DNA from: JAHBTB01 sp964451255 | GTDB lineage: Bacteria > Armatimonadota > Fimbriimonadia > Fimbriimonadales > Fimbriimonadaceae | Assembly: GCA_964451255.1 (NCBI GenBank) | Contig: CAYVHL010000008.1 | Location: forward strand, 34,390-98,389 | Reading direction: 5' to 3' | Length of the DNA stretch: 64,000 nt | Part shown: one piece after another, positions 48,943-57,398 of the stretch | How the letters are laid out: each line of letters opens with the position of its first letter | Position numbering within the stretch: position 1 is the first letter of the stretch | Program-made: the position numbers and the translations under genes | Notes under the pieces: generated by a model | Told to the model about the DNA's origin: nothing | What the model saw: the letters and a program-made list of their open reading frames with translations, nothing else | Database searches by the model: none

Positions 48943-49565
48943 CACCCGCCCGCCTTGGGCTTCAGCCCGTAGTGCAACGCCAAGCCAAAGTGTTTCATCC
49001 TGTCCCACGGGAAGTTCTTCGGGTCGTTCTTCCTTCCCTGCGGCTCGGCGATGAACTCATGGCTCGTGATCTGCTTGATGTGGGGGAACCGGATCAACAG
49101 GAAGCCGATCAGGTTGTCCAATGCACGCAGCTGGGGCTCCGTGAAGGCCTCCTTCCCGTCGCCCACGTTGTCGATCTCGATGCCGACCGAGAAGTCGTTC
49201 ACGTCGCGCCGTCCGTAGGCGTCCACGCTCACCCCCGCGTGCCACGCCCGGTCGAACGTGCTCACGAACTGGACGATCGACCCGTCCTTGCCGACGCAGA
49301 AGTGGGCGCTGACCCTGCTGGCCTCGCTCTGGAACCAGGCCACCGTCTCGGCCAGCGAGTGTTGGGCGGTGTGGTGCAGGACGATCGTGTCCACCACCGT
49401 CCCGGCGGGACGCTTGTTGTAGTTCGGCGACTGCACCCACACGACCTTGTTGAAGCCGGGGTCTTTGAACTGCGACGCCCCCACGTCAGCCATGGCCGTG
49501 GCAGAGGCCGTCAACGCGAGTAGGAGCAGGGGGATGCGGATGCGGTCTAATATCGGTGTCACCAT
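48942..49565 (-). CDS. N-acetylmuramoyl-L-alanine amidase (Amidase_2/PGRP fold), copy 2
   Basis: The start at 49565 gives MVTPILDRIRIPLLLLALTA, a signal sequence, then the same domain as the downstream copy (DTIVLHHTAQHSLAETVAWF, ITSHEFIAEPQGRKNDPKNF and WDRMKHFGLALHYGLKPKA). The paralogs share most core residues but differ in linkers. A longer start at 49583 or GTG at 49562 is possible. Its ATG shares two bases with the start codon of the divergent VOC gene. Confidence 0.9.
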   Translation of the reverse strand: MVTPILDRIRIPLLLLALTASATAMADVGASQFKDPGFNKVVWVQSPNYNKRPAGTVVDTIVLHHTAQHSLAETVAWFQSEASRVSAHFCVGKDGSIVQFVSTFDRAWHAGVSVDAYGRRDVNDFSVGIEIDNVGDGKEAFTEPQLRALDNLIGFLLIRFPHIKQITSHEFIAEPQGRKNDPKNFPWDRMKHFGLALHYGLKPKAGG

Positions 49566-49929
49566 GAAAGGTCTGCGGTCCATCGGTCAAGCGATCCTCT
49601 TTGTCTCCGACATGGGCCGGTCTGTCCCGTTTTACCGCGACGCGGTGGGTTTGCCGCTTAGGTATCCCCAAGAGTCCGCAGACTGGGCCAAAGAGTTCTG
49701 GGTCGTCTTCGACGCCGGTGGGTTCGAGCTCGCCCTCCATCGCGACGGCCCAGCCGAGCAGGCGGAGGGCGCGCCCGCGCTCAAGTTCATCGTCGTCGAC
49801 CTCGACGCCGCCCACACCGACCTCCGGTCGCGGGGGGTCGTGCCTGGCGATATCGAAGAGCCCCATCCTGGCGTCCGGCACTTCAGCTTCCGCGACCCGG
49901 ACGGCCAAGTCTGGTTCGTGTCCGCCTGA
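49564..49929 (+). CDS. VOC-superfamily (glyoxalase/bleomycin resistance-like) protein
   Basis: The 121-residue protein (MKGLRSIGQAILFVSDMGRS) has the two-repeat VOC pattern: VPFYRDAVGLPLRYPQESAD, FELALHRDGPAEQ and a C-terminal GVRHFSFRDPDGQVWFVSA. VOC proteins form metal sites from paired beta-alpha-beta units; function is not predictable. TAATAT lies 10 nt before the ATG. It is followed 44 nt later by glyQ. Confidence 0.8.
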   Translation: MKGLRSIGQAILFVSDMGRSVPFYRDAVGLPLRYPQESADWAKEFWVVFDAGGFELALHRDGPAEQAEGAPALKFIVVDLDAAHTDLRSRGVVPGDIEEPHPGVRHFSFRDPDGQVWFVSA

Positions 49930-49973
49930 GACCGGCCCCCGCGCCCCGGCCAGAGGTACCATTTTCGCCAGTC

Positions 49974-50921
49974 ATGACGACGTTCCAAGAGCTCGTCCGC
50001 AAGCTGGACGCATATTGGGCAAGCCAAGGATGCGCTGTCCTGGAGGGCTATGACACCGAGGTGGGTGCGGGAACCAAGCACCCCGCCACCCTGCTCCGCA
50101 GTCTCGGCCCCGAGCCTTGGAACGTCGCCTACGTCCAACCGTCGCGCAGGCCCGCCGACGGTCGGTACACCCGCAACCCGCAGCGCAGCCAACGCTACTT
50201 CCAGTACCAGGTGATCATGAAGCCCAGCCCGGACGACATGGTCGACCGCTACCTCGGCTCCCTCGACGCCATCGGGTTCGACACCAAGAAGAACGACGTC
50301 AGGCTGGTCGAGGACGACTGGGAAGACCAGGCGGCCGGGGCCAGCGGCGTCGGCTGGGAGGTCTGGGTCAACGGCACCGAAGTCACCCAGTTCACCTTCT
50401 TCCAACAGATGGGCGGCGTCGAGTGCAACCCCGTCTCCGCTGAGATCACCTACGGCCCCGAACGGCTCTGCCTGATGCTCAACAACTCCGACTCCTTTTG
50501 GGACGGGCTGATGTGGAACGACACCACCTCCTACAGCACGTGCGAGTACGAGTCGGAGATGCAAAACAACGTCTACAACTTCGAGGTCGCCTCGACCCAG
50601 GTGCTGCGCGAACTGTTCGACACCTACGAGTCGGAGTCCAAGCGCGTCCTCGAGACCCCGGTCTATTGGGATCCTGCCCTCGGCGTGCTCACCTCGGAGC
50701 CGAACGACGCCGACCAGTCGGGGGCCAAGTGCCGGACTTCCCTCGTCTACCCCGCACTGGACCTAGCCTTGAAGTGCTCCCACGTCTTCAACCTGTTGGA
50801 CGCCCGGGGCGCCGTCTCGGTGACCGACCGCGCCGCCTACATCAACCGCATCCGGGCGCGGGTGCGGGCGTGCTGTCTCAAGTACGTCGAGCCGTATAAG
50901 GCCGCCTCCGCGTCCAAGTGA
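49974..50921 (+). CDS. glyQ: Glycyl-tRNA synthetase alpha subunit
   Basis: The 315-residue protein matches GlyQ over its full length: QELVRKLDAYWASQGCAVLE, EPWNVAYVQPSRRPADGRYT, NPQRSQRYFQYQVIMKPSPD and GVGWEVWVNGTEVTQFTFFQ. It is the catalytic half of the alpha2beta2 enzyme. The usual glyS (beta) gene is absent directly downstream, where a NadR-like kinase begins 7 nt later, so the beta subunit must be elsewhere. TACCAT lies 11 nt before the ATG. Confidence 0.97.
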   Translation: MTTFQELVRKLDAYWASQGCAVLEGYDTEVGAGTKHPATLLRSLGPEPWNVAYVQPSRRPADGRYTRNPQRSQRYFQYQVIMKPSPDDMVDRYLGSLDAIGFDTKKNDVRLVEDDWEDQAAGASGVGWEVWVNGTEVTQFTFFQQMGGVECNPVSAEITYGPERLCLMLNNSDSFWDGLMWNDTTSYSTCEYESEMQNNVYNFEVASTQVLRELFDTYESESKRVLETPVYWDPALGVLTSEPNDADQSGAKCRTSLVYPALDLALKCSHVFNLLDARGAVSVTDRAAYINRIRARVRACCLKYVEPYKAASASK

Positions 50922-50928
50922 GGCTGGG

Positions 50929-51480
50929 TTGTCGGCCAAGCGTGTCGTGATCGTCGGGGCGGAGTCCACCGGAAAGACGACGCTCGCCCAAGACCTCGCC
51001 GGCCATTACGGGTGCCTTTGGGTGCCCGAATACGGGCGCGCGTACACCGAGGAGAAGTACCGCCGCGACGGGCCGGACGCGCCCTGGGCCTCCGACGAGT
51101 TCGTCCACATCGCCGAACGACAACAGCAGGACGAGGACCGAGCCGCGGAACTGTCGCCGAGGCTGGTCGTCTGCGACACCGACGCCTGGGCGACCGGTCT
51201 CTGGCACGAGCGGTACATGGGCTCGCGCGACCCCGCGACCGACGCGGTCGGCACGCGCCGCCGTGCCGACGCCTATGTGCTGGCTGGTCTGGACGTCCCG
51301 TTCGAGCCGGACGACATCCGCGACGGCGAAGATTATCGGGAGTGGATGCACGCCGAGTTCAAGCGTCTGCTAGAGGCGGGCACAGTGCCGTGGGTCGAGG
51401 CGACCGGCCCCCGCGAGGAGCGGGTCGCCCGGCTAGTGCCGTTCATCGACGCCCTGCTCGGGCCTTCCCTGGGTGCGTGA
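50929..51480 (+). CDS. NadR-type nicotinamide-riboside kinase-like ATPase
   Basis: A TTG start with GAGG 6 nt upstream gives SAKRVVIVGAESTGKTTLAQ, a Walker A (GAESTGKTT) as in the kinase domain of NadR, followed by GCLWVPEYGRAYTEEKY and LVVCDTDAWATGLWHERYMG. The 183-residue protein has the kinase domain only, without the adenylyltransferase domain or helix-turn-helix. It is likely to phosphorylate nicotinamide riboside or a related nucleoside in NAD salvage. Confidence 0.8.
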   Translation: MSAKRVVIVGAESTGKTTLAQDLAGHYGCLWVPEYGRAYTEEKYRRDGPDAPWASDEFVHIAERQQQDEDRAAELSPRLVVCDTDAWATGLWHERYMGSRDPATDAVGTRRRADAYVLAGLDVPFEPDDIRDGEDYREWMHAEFKRLLEAGTVPWVEATGPREERVARLVPFIDALLGPSLGA

Positions 51481-51568
51481 CCCACCCGGCTGGGGCCCCG
51501 CGCGACCGCACCAACTTCGTTCTCCCAACCTCCCAACACCTTGTCCGGCCCGCTACCGACCCGCTACG

Positions 51569-51589
51569 GGCCCGCTAAATTAGCGGGCC
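51569..51589. terminator. Palindromic hairpin between convergent genes
   Basis: GGCCCGCT (51569-51576) pairs with AGCGGGCC (51582-51589) around the loop AAATT, between the convergent nadR-like and aldo/keto reductase genes. It works on both strands and is preceded by two more copies of CCCGCTAC. No T-run follows; a bidirectional terminator is likely. Confidence 0.5.
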
Positions 51590-51661
51590 GACGGCGTTCC
51601 GACAGTCTTTCGACAGCGGCCCGGCAGCCGTACGGGATGGCCGCCAGAAGCTCTGCCCCGG

Positions 51662-52651
51662 TCACCAGGCGTAATGCTCGGGGGCCGTCTTAAATGGCGG
51701 GAAGATCTCGTCGATCTTGGCCAGGGTCTTCTCGTCCAGTTGGATGTCCAGGGCGGCGACCGCGCCCTCCAGCTGGGCCATCGTCCGGGGGCCGATGATC
51801 GGGGCGGTGACGAACGGCCGGGTCAGCGTCCAGGCGAGGGCGACGTCGGCGGGCTCTTTGCCCAGCTTCGCGCACAGCTTTTCCCATGCGGTGAGCCGCT
51901 TGCCGTGCTTTTCAATGACGCCCTTCGTCCAGTCGCCGTGGCGGCGCTTCCCTTTCTGCCCGCCCATGACGCCGCCGAGCACGCCGCCCGCCAAGGGCGA
52001 CCAGGGGATGACGCCGACGCCGTAAGCCTGGCACGCGGGGCCGACCTCCAGCTCGATGTCGCGCTGGAGGAGCGAGTACTTCGACTGCTCGCTGACCAGG
52101 CCGAGCTTGCCGAGCCGCCGAGCCGTCTCGTTAGCCTGGACGATGTGCCAGGCCGCGAAGTTGCTCGACCCGACATACAGCACCTTGCCCTGTTGGACGA
52201 GCACGTCGAACGCCTGCCAGACCTCCTCCCACGGCACGTCGCGGTAGATGTGGTGCATCTGCTCGATGTCGATGTAGTCGGTACGGAGCCGCTTGAGCGA
52301 ACCCTCGACCGCCCGGCGGATGTGGAGGGCGCTGACGTAGCCGGTGTTCGGCCAGTCCTTGAGCTCGCCCAGGCCCATCTGGCCGTAGAGCTTGGTCGCT
52401 AGGACCACCCGCTCCCGGCGGTTGCCGCCCTTGGCGAACCACTCGCCGACGATCTGCTCGGTGACCCCTTCCCCCTGCTTCCAGCCGTAGACGTCGGCGG
52501 TGTCGAAGTAGTTGATCCCCAGGTCGAGGGCCCGGTCCATGATCTTGAACGAGTCCTCTTTGCTGGTCTCCGGGCCGAAGTTCATCGTGCCCAGGCAGAG
52601 ACGGGAGACGACGAGGCCGGTCCGGCCGAGGTGGGTCAGGCGCTTGTCCAC
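51662..52651 (-). CDS. Aldo/keto reductase
   Basis: A GTG at 52651 gives the usual N-terminus (DKRLTHLGRTGLVVSRLCLG), although the frame extends to an ATG at 52690. The 329-residue TIM barrel contains INYFDTADVYGWKQGEGVTE (catalytic Asp/Tyr), VVLATKLYGQMG (Lys), the substrate-site YIDIEQMHHIYRDVPWEEVW and VGVIPWSPLAGGVLGGVMGG. It reduces carbonyls with NADPH; specificity is unknown. The neighbours give no pathway. Confidence 0.88.
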   Translation of the reverse strand: MDKRLTHLGRTGLVVSRLCLGTMNFGPETSKEDSFKIMDRALDLGINYFDTADVYGWKQGEGVTEQIVGEWFAKGGNRRERVVLATKLYGQMGLGELKDWPNTGYVSALHIRRAVEGSLKRLRTDYIDIEQMHHIYRDVPWEEVWQAFDVLVQQGKVLYVGSSNFAAWHIVQANETARRLGKLGLVSEQSKYSLLQRDIELEVGPACQAYGVGVIPWSPLAGGVLGGVMGGQKGKRRHGDWTKGVIEKHGKRLTAWEKLCAKLGKEPADVALAWTLTRPFVTAPIIGPRTMAQLEGAVAALDIQLDEKTLAKIDEIFPPFKTAPEHYAW

Positions 52652-52777
52652 CGCCCCTGTATACCTGCGGGGGGTCAAGCGGCGGGGCAAGTCTGCCCTC
52701 CCGACCTACCGCAACCAAAAGCCAGTTCAAGCACGAACCAGCGACACGGCTAGGTCTGGCCACCCGATTTGTCACTG

Positions 52778-53137
52778 TCAGACCTGACGAGTAGACGGAC
52801 AACCGATCCCGCGCACCTCAACCGGCGCGCGGCAGGCGGCGACCGCCTTGCGCCCCCACTCAAGCGCCTCCTCTTCCGAGCAGTCCAGGACCCAAAAGCC
52901 GCCGATGTGCTCTTTGGTGTCCAAGTACGGCCCGTCGGTGAGGAGGATTTTGCCGTCGGCTTGATTGCGCAACGACTTGGCGGTCTCGGCCGCCAGCATC
53001 CCGCCGACAAAGACCCGGACACCAGCGGCAACCATCTCGTCGTTCAGGTCGTCGATGTCCTTGCTCATATCCGGCGTCTCCTTGGAGCCGTCGTAGCCGT
53101 CAGCGTGGTGGATCGCGACAACAAAGTAGGTGTCCAT
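52778..53137 (-). CDS. YCII-related (DGPF) domain protein
   Basis: The 119-residue protein contains the YCII/DGPF hallmark LLTDGPYLDTKEHIGGFWVL and a C-terminal ALEWGRKAVAACRAPVEVRG, as in small YCII-related proteins often found near ECF sigma factors or in mycobacterial PhnB-like genes. It has the family ferredoxin-like size. The function is unknown. Confidence 0.85.
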   Translation of the reverse strand: MDTYFVVAIHHADGYDGSKETPDMSKDIDDLNDEMVAAGVRVFVGGMLAAETAKSLRNQADGKILLTDGPYLDTKEHIGGFWVLDCSEEEALEWGRKAVAACRAPVEVRGIGCPSTRQV

Positions 53138-53216
53138 AGAATTCCCGTGTCAGGCAAGGGGCGCCCAGCCTCTCGCCCAGTCCCGATTATGCTGGCGTGT
53201 CGCCAGATTTCGCAAA

Positions 53217-54701
53217 CTAGATGCCGTAGAGCGCGCGGTATTTCGCGGTGATGCCGGACAGGTAGTCCTCCGGGCCGAACGGCTTCCCCGTCACCCGCTG
53301 GACGAGCTCGACCGGCGTGTAGCGCTTGCCCTGGCGGTAGACCTTCTCCTGCAGCCAGTGCAGGATCGGGGCGAAGTCGCCCTTGGCCATCAAGGCGTCC
53401 ACGTCGCCCAGGTCGCGGCGCAGGCAGGCGAAGACCTGGTAGCTGAGGATGCTGCCCATCGCGTAGGTCGGGAAGTAGCCGATCGCCCCGCCCGACCAGT
53501 GGACGTCCTGCAAGCAGCCCTCCGCGTCGTCGCGGGGGACGATCCCGAGGTACTTGCGGTACTTCTCGTTCCAAGCCTCGGGGAGGTCTTTGACGGGCAG
53601 TGCGCCGGTCATCAGGTCGCACTCCAGTTCGAACCGGACCATGATGTGGAGGCTGTAGGTCACCTCGTCGGCCTCGACTCGGATGTAGGAGGGCTCGACC
53701 TTGTTCAACAACTGGACCCAGCGGTCCACGTCGAAGGCGCGGGTGGCCGGGAACGCGTCGTGGAGGGACGGCAGCATGCCCTGCCAGAACGCGTGGGACC
53801 GACCGACGATGTTTTCCCAGGTGCGGCTCTGGCTCTCGTGCCAGCCCAGGCTGACACCGCCGGCCAAGGGCGTCCCGACCCGCTCCTTGGGCGTGCCCTG
53901 TTCGTACATGCCGTGCCCGGCCTCGTGCAACGTGCCCATGATCGCGCTGGGCAGGTAGGTTTTGAAGCGTGTTGTGAGTCGGACGTCGGTGGTCGAGGGG
54001 CCGCCGCAGAACGGGTGCACGGCGGTGTCCTGCCGCCCGTGGTTGAAGTCAAAGCCGATGGCACGGGCCAGTGCGTCGCAGTATTGACGCTGGTCGGCGT
54101 CGGGCCACTCGCCGTATAAGCTGGAGTCGTCGACCGGGCTGCAGTCCTTGATGGCGGCGACCAGGGCGACGATAGGCTCGCGGATGCCGTCGAACATGTG
54201 GTCCCAGCTCTTCTTGGTCGCCCCCTCTTCGTATTGGTCGGTGAGGGCGTCGTAAATGTGGTCGTTGTAGCCGAGGTGCTCGGCCTCCTGTTTCGTGAGC
54301 TCGACCATCTTGGCCAGCGTCGGGGCGAACTGGGCGAAGTCCTTCTCCTCCCGCGCCTTGACCCAGACCTCATGGCCAAGTGCCGCCAGGGTGGACTTCT
54401 CCTCGACCAAAGAGGCGGGGAGCTTCGTCCGCATGTCCAGTTCGCGCTTGAGCACGCGGACGGTGGCCTCGTCGTCGCCGCCGGGCACCGCCTCTTTCGC
54501 CGCGTCCTCGATCAGGCGCCGCGTCTCGTCGGAGACGAAGGTCTCGTGGGCCATGCGGCTGAGGGCGCCAAGGTGGGCGCCGCGGGCCTCCGCTCCTCCG
54601 GGCGGCATCATGACCTGGTGGTCCCACTCCATCAAGGCGGCGGCGGACTGCAGGGCGTCGATGTCGGCGTAGCGCTTCTTGAGCGCGGCAAGCGAGGACA
54701 T
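53217..54701 (-). CDS. Carboxypeptidase Taq family (M32) metallopeptidase
   Basis: The 494-residue protein starts MSSLAALKKRYADIDALQSA (54701); upstream frame to 54983 is antisense to purF. It carries the M32 zinc motif IMGTLHEAGHGMYEQGTPK and the second signature SLGWHESQSRTWENIVGRS, with HPFCGGPSTTDVRLTTRFK. M32 enzymes are cytoplasmic carboxypeptidases with broad specificity. The gene follows purF on the same strand with a 20-nt gap. Confidence 0.95.
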   Translation of the reverse strand: MSSLAALKKRYADIDALQSAAALMEWDHQVMMPPGGAEARGAHLGALSRMAHETFVSDETRRLIEDAAKEAVPGGDDEATVRVLKRELDMRTKLPASLVEEKSTLAALGHEVWVKAREEKDFAQFAPTLAKMVELTKQEAEHLGYNDHIYDALTDQYEEGATKKSWDHMFDGIREPIVALVAAIKDCSPVDDSSLYGEWPDADQRQYCDALARAIGFDFNHGRQDTAVHPFCGGPSTTDVRLTTRFKTYLPSAIMGTLHEAGHGMYEQGTPKERVGTPLAGGVSLGWHESQSRTWENIVGRSHAFWQGMLPSLHDAFPATRAFDVDRWVQLLNKVEPSYIRVEADEVTYSLHIMVRFELECDLMTGALPVKDLPEAWNEKYRKYLGIVPRDDAEGCLQDVHWSGGAIGYFPTYAMGSILSYQVFACLRRDLGDVDALMAKGDFAPILHWLQEKVYRQGKRYTPVELVQRVTGKPFGPEDYLSGITAKYRALYGI

Positions 54702-54721
54702 GCGGTCGAGGTTACCAGCGG

Positions 54722-56161
54722 TCAAACGGTGACCGTGGCCAACTCGCCGACCGCTCCCTGCTCGAAGGCCATCTTGCTCAGGTCGCGCGGCACCTCGATC
54801 GGGTAGCGCCCGTCGAAGCAGGCGAGGCAGAACTCGCTGGCCGGCCTCCCCACCGCCCGCACCGCCCCCGCGATGCTCAGGTAGCCGAGGGACGTCGCAC
54901 CAACGTGCTGGCAGATCTGCTTCTCCGTCATGTTGGCGGCGGCGAGCTCGGCAGTGGAGGCCATGTCGATGCCATAGAAGCACGGGTTCTTGATCGGCGG
55001 GGCCGTGATCCGGACGTGCACTTCCTTCGCGCCTTGGTCGAGGAGCATCTTGACGATCTGCTTGGTCGTGGTCGCCCTAACGATGGAGTCGTCGACGAGG
55101 ACCACCCTTTGGTGCCTGATACGGTCTTCGAGCGGCGAAAGCTTCATCCTGACGCCCATCTCGCGCATCCTCTGGTCGGGCTGGATGAACGTGCGATGGA
55201 TGTAGCGGTTCTTCATCATCCCCTCACAGAACGGGATGCCGCTGACCCGGCTGTAGCCGATTGCGGCGGGGACGCCGCTGTCCGGCACCGGGATGACGAT
55301 GTCGGCGTCCGCAGGCTTCTCCCGGGCTAACTCCATGCCCATACGTTCGCGGGAGTCGTAGATGAGCGAGCCGTACATCCGGGAGTCGGGCCGGGCGAAA
55401 TAGATGAGCTCGAAAAGGCAGAGGTTATGGGCCTGGGGCGGTGCGGCCTGGGCCATGCGAAGCCCGTCCTTGTCGATGATGACGACCTCGCCGGGGCCGA
55501 CCTCGTTGAGCACCTCGCCACCGACGGGGACGAGAGCGCAACTCTCGCTGGCGACGATGAAGCCGTCTTGGAGCCGCCCGACGACCAACGGCCTGACGCC
55601 GTAGGGGTCGCGGAAGCCCAGCACCATGTCCGGGGTGAGCACCGTGACGGCATACGCGCCCTTGATGCGCTTCATGCAGACCGACACCGCGTTGACGACG
55701 CCGAGGTGCAGGTTGCGTGCCAGTATCTGGGCGATCACCTCGCTGTCGGCGGTGGTGACCAGTTGGACGCCCTCGGCCAGGAGTTCCTCGCGTAGCTCCT
55801 TGGTGTTAACGAGGTTGCCGTTGTGGGCGACGGCGATCTCGCCTACCGTGCTGGCGCAGTGGATGGGCTGGGCGTTCGCGAGGACGCTGGCGCCGGTCGT
55901 TGAATAGCGTGTGTGGCCGATCGCCGTCTCACCCTGCAGGTCGCTCAGATCGGTGAAGACGGCGCCGACAAGCCCCATGCCCTTGCGCATGGTGACCTTC
56001 TGGCCGTCACTGACGGCTATGCCGGCCGACTCCTGGCCGCGGTGTTGCAAGGCCTGGAGACTAAAAAAGGCCGCCTTGGCGGCCTGCGAACCCGGCGTCC
56101 ACACCCCTACGACACCGCACTCTTCCTTCGGTCGGTCACCGTGCCAAGCTTCGGAGTGCAT
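54722..56161 (-). CDS. purF: Amidophosphoribosyltransferase
   Basis: The ATG at 56161 gives a 479-residue protein with a 14-residue propeptide before the catalytic cysteine (EECGVVGVW). The glutaminase domain shows QALQHRGQESAGIAV and IGHTRYSTTG; the phosphoribosyltransferase part has VVLVDDSIVRATTTKQIVK. Cysteines in SESCALVPVG, KNPCFYGIDM and SEFCLACFDG match the [4Fe-4S]-type PurF of Bacillus. It starts purine synthesis. TATAAT is 7 nt upstream and a long hairpin lies further upstream. Confidence 0.97.
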   Translation of the reverse strand: MHSEAWHGDRPKEECGVVGVWTPGSQAAKAAFFSLQALQHRGQESAGIAVSDGQKVTMRKGMGLVGAVFTDLSDLQGETAIGHTRYSTTGASVLANAQPIHCASTVGEIAVAHNGNLVNTKELREELLAEGVQLVTTADSEVIAQILARNLHLGVVNAVSVCMKRIKGAYAVTVLTPDMVLGFRDPYGVRPLVVGRLQDGFIVASESCALVPVGGEVLNEVGPGEVVIIDKDGLRMAQAAPPQAHNLCLFELIYFARPDSRMYGSLIYDSRERMGMELAREKPADADIVIPVPDSGVPAAIGYSRVSGIPFCEGMMKNRYIHRTFIQPDQRMREMGVRMKLSPLEDRIRHQRVVLVDDSIVRATTTKQIVKMLLDQGAKEVHVRITAPPIKNPCFYGIDMASTAELAAANMTEKQICQHVGATSLGYLSIAGAVRAVGRPASEFCLACFDGRYPIEVPRDLSKMAFEQGAVGELATVTV

Positions 56162-56168
56162 GCTCTGA

Positions 56169-56174
56169 ATTATA
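56169..56174 (-). promoter_or_regulatory. -10 box of purF
   Basis: A perfect TATAAT on the minus strand lies 7 nt before the purF ATG, with no room for a Shine-Dalgarno. If it is the active promoter, purF is leaderless; a -35 match is poor. Confidence 0.55.
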
Positions 56175-56202
56175 TCTTCCGGTTCGTGGGTTGAGTTCTT
56201 AT

Positions 56203-56238
56203 GCGGGGCTGTCGTCAACCACTTGGGCACAGCCCCGC
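56203..56238. promoter_or_regulatory. Strong hairpin upstream of purF
   Basis: GCGGGGCTGT (56203-56212) pairs perfectly with ACAGCCCCGC (56229-56238) around a 16-nt loop. No T-run follows on either strand, which makes a regulatory or protein-binding role as likely as termination. The rest of 56162-56330 shows no other feature apart from the purF -10 box and a TTGACA at 56305-56310 without a fitting -10. Confidence 0.45.
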
Positions 56239-56330
56239 GCACGCACACCTCTTGGAGTCGTCCCACCAACCATCAAAGCAGTTCGATTGATATTTGAAGA
56301 ATGTGTTGACAGGGGGGTAGCCTGAAACCA

Positions 56331-56453
56331 ATGGCACTGACATCTACACTTGCGCTCGGTTTCTCGCTACTGTACACACCGCCTAGGTACAAACCACAGA
56401 TTTGGAGTCCTGCGATGGGGTACGTGCCATCTGGGGGCGGCGGCGGCCATTAG
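56331..56453 (+). CDS. Small ORF encoding a 40-residue peptide with Gly5-His C-terminus
   Basis: ATG at 56331 encodes a peptide with a hydrophobic start (MALTSTLALGFSLLYTPP), an aromatic/Pro middle (RYKPQIWSPAMGYVPS) and the tail GGGGGH. Its TAG stop is directly followed by the ATG of the next gene with no intervening base, so translation is likely coupled. There is no strong Shine-Dalgarno. No family is recognised. It may be an exported peptide or simply a leader for the next gene; the assignment as a real gene rests on the stop-start junction. Confidence 0.4.
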   Translation: MALTSTLALGFSLLYTPPRYKPQIWSPAMGYVPSGGGGGH

Positions 56454-57389
56454 ATGTTACTCGCCACATTGCTGCTAAGTACGTTCAATTTTGGTGGTGG
56501 GAGCCCTCAGGCTCTCGCCGCAGCCCTTGCCAAGGAGGCACGGACTACTGCGGTAGTGTACACAAGTTCGAGCGCCGACATACAGCCCCAGAATATCCAA
56601 TATGAAGCGAGCCGAGACTTGGTCGACGGAATATCAAGTGCGCTTGGCTACCGTAGCTATGACAATGCAGACCTTGTCTTCTTTAGCCAAACCTACCCTC
56701 GCAATTTGGTTCTGTCCAATTCATTCTTTACCGCGGCCATACCTCCCGTAGCTGGGACACTTACTGTAAGAGATGGCCGGGTGACGACGAGCGCAGACGG
56801 AGCGACGATCCTTTTGTCACAACTTGAGGCTATGAAGTTTACGAAGCCTGTGACGGTCCATTGGTTCGTTAAGAAGCTCGCCGTCTCAGTCGCATGCACG
56901 AATGAGCGAGAAGGTGTCTTTCTCAAACTTGTCGCTGGAGCTTGCGGGGCAGATTTCTATGAGTCGCCGGCTGGGTACAAGCTTGACTTCAGCCCTTCGC
57001 AATATCGAATGCGAGCCGGGGCCACCTTTTCAGAAGTCGGTGCAAACGATGAGTTCCCGATGCGCCGCGAAACCTTGGCCTTTACACTTGCCGCGTTTTC
57101 ACTCATGACGGATGAGGAGTTGGCGACGGCATTCAAATCGACGACTGCCTCGGTATCCGTGGCAATAAAGCGTGCAGACAGCGTCTACCAACTGTCGATC
57201 GATCGCCTCAATCGTCTCCACCAAAGGGAAATTGAAGGCAGTCCAGACGCACGAAACACCCAAGCCTATGATTGGGTAAAGGCTAAAGTGGATTTCGAAA
57301 GCCCCGGATTGATGGTCTACTATCCGATGCAGATTCCCCAGACAAAACTGCATGTGAAGCGAGAACCAAATGCCTGGTTCGTCTTCTAG
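56454..57389 (+). CDS. Orphan secreted protein, function unknown
   Basis: The 311-residue product begins with a signal-like segment (MLLATLLLSTFNFGGGSPQA) and contains mixed alpha/beta sequence with two cysteines (VACTNEREG, GACGADFY) and a helical C-terminal half (SVYQLSIDRLNRLHQREIEG). No known domain is recognised. Its base composition is lower in GC than its neighbours (30 of 60 bases in 56641-56700, against 38 of 60 in 54661-54720), suggesting recent acquisition or relaxed constraint. It ends 9 nt before the convergent ankyrin gene. Confidence 0.65.
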   Translation: MLLATLLLSTFNFGGGSPQALAAALAKEARTTAVVYTSSSADIQPQNIQYEASRDLVDGISSALGYRSYDNADLVFFSQTYPRNLVLSNSFFTAAIPPVAGTLTVRDGRVTTSADGATILLSQLEAMKFTKPVTVHWFVKKLAVSVACTNEREGVFLKLVAGACGADFYESPAGYKLDFSPSQYRMRAGATFSEVGANDEFPMRRETLAFTLAAFSLMTDEELATAFKSTTASVSVAIKRADSVYQLSIDRLNRLHQREIEGSPDARNTQAYDWVKAKVDFESPGLMVYYPMQIPQTKLHVKREPNAWFVF

Positions 57390-57398
57390 TCTGCGCTC

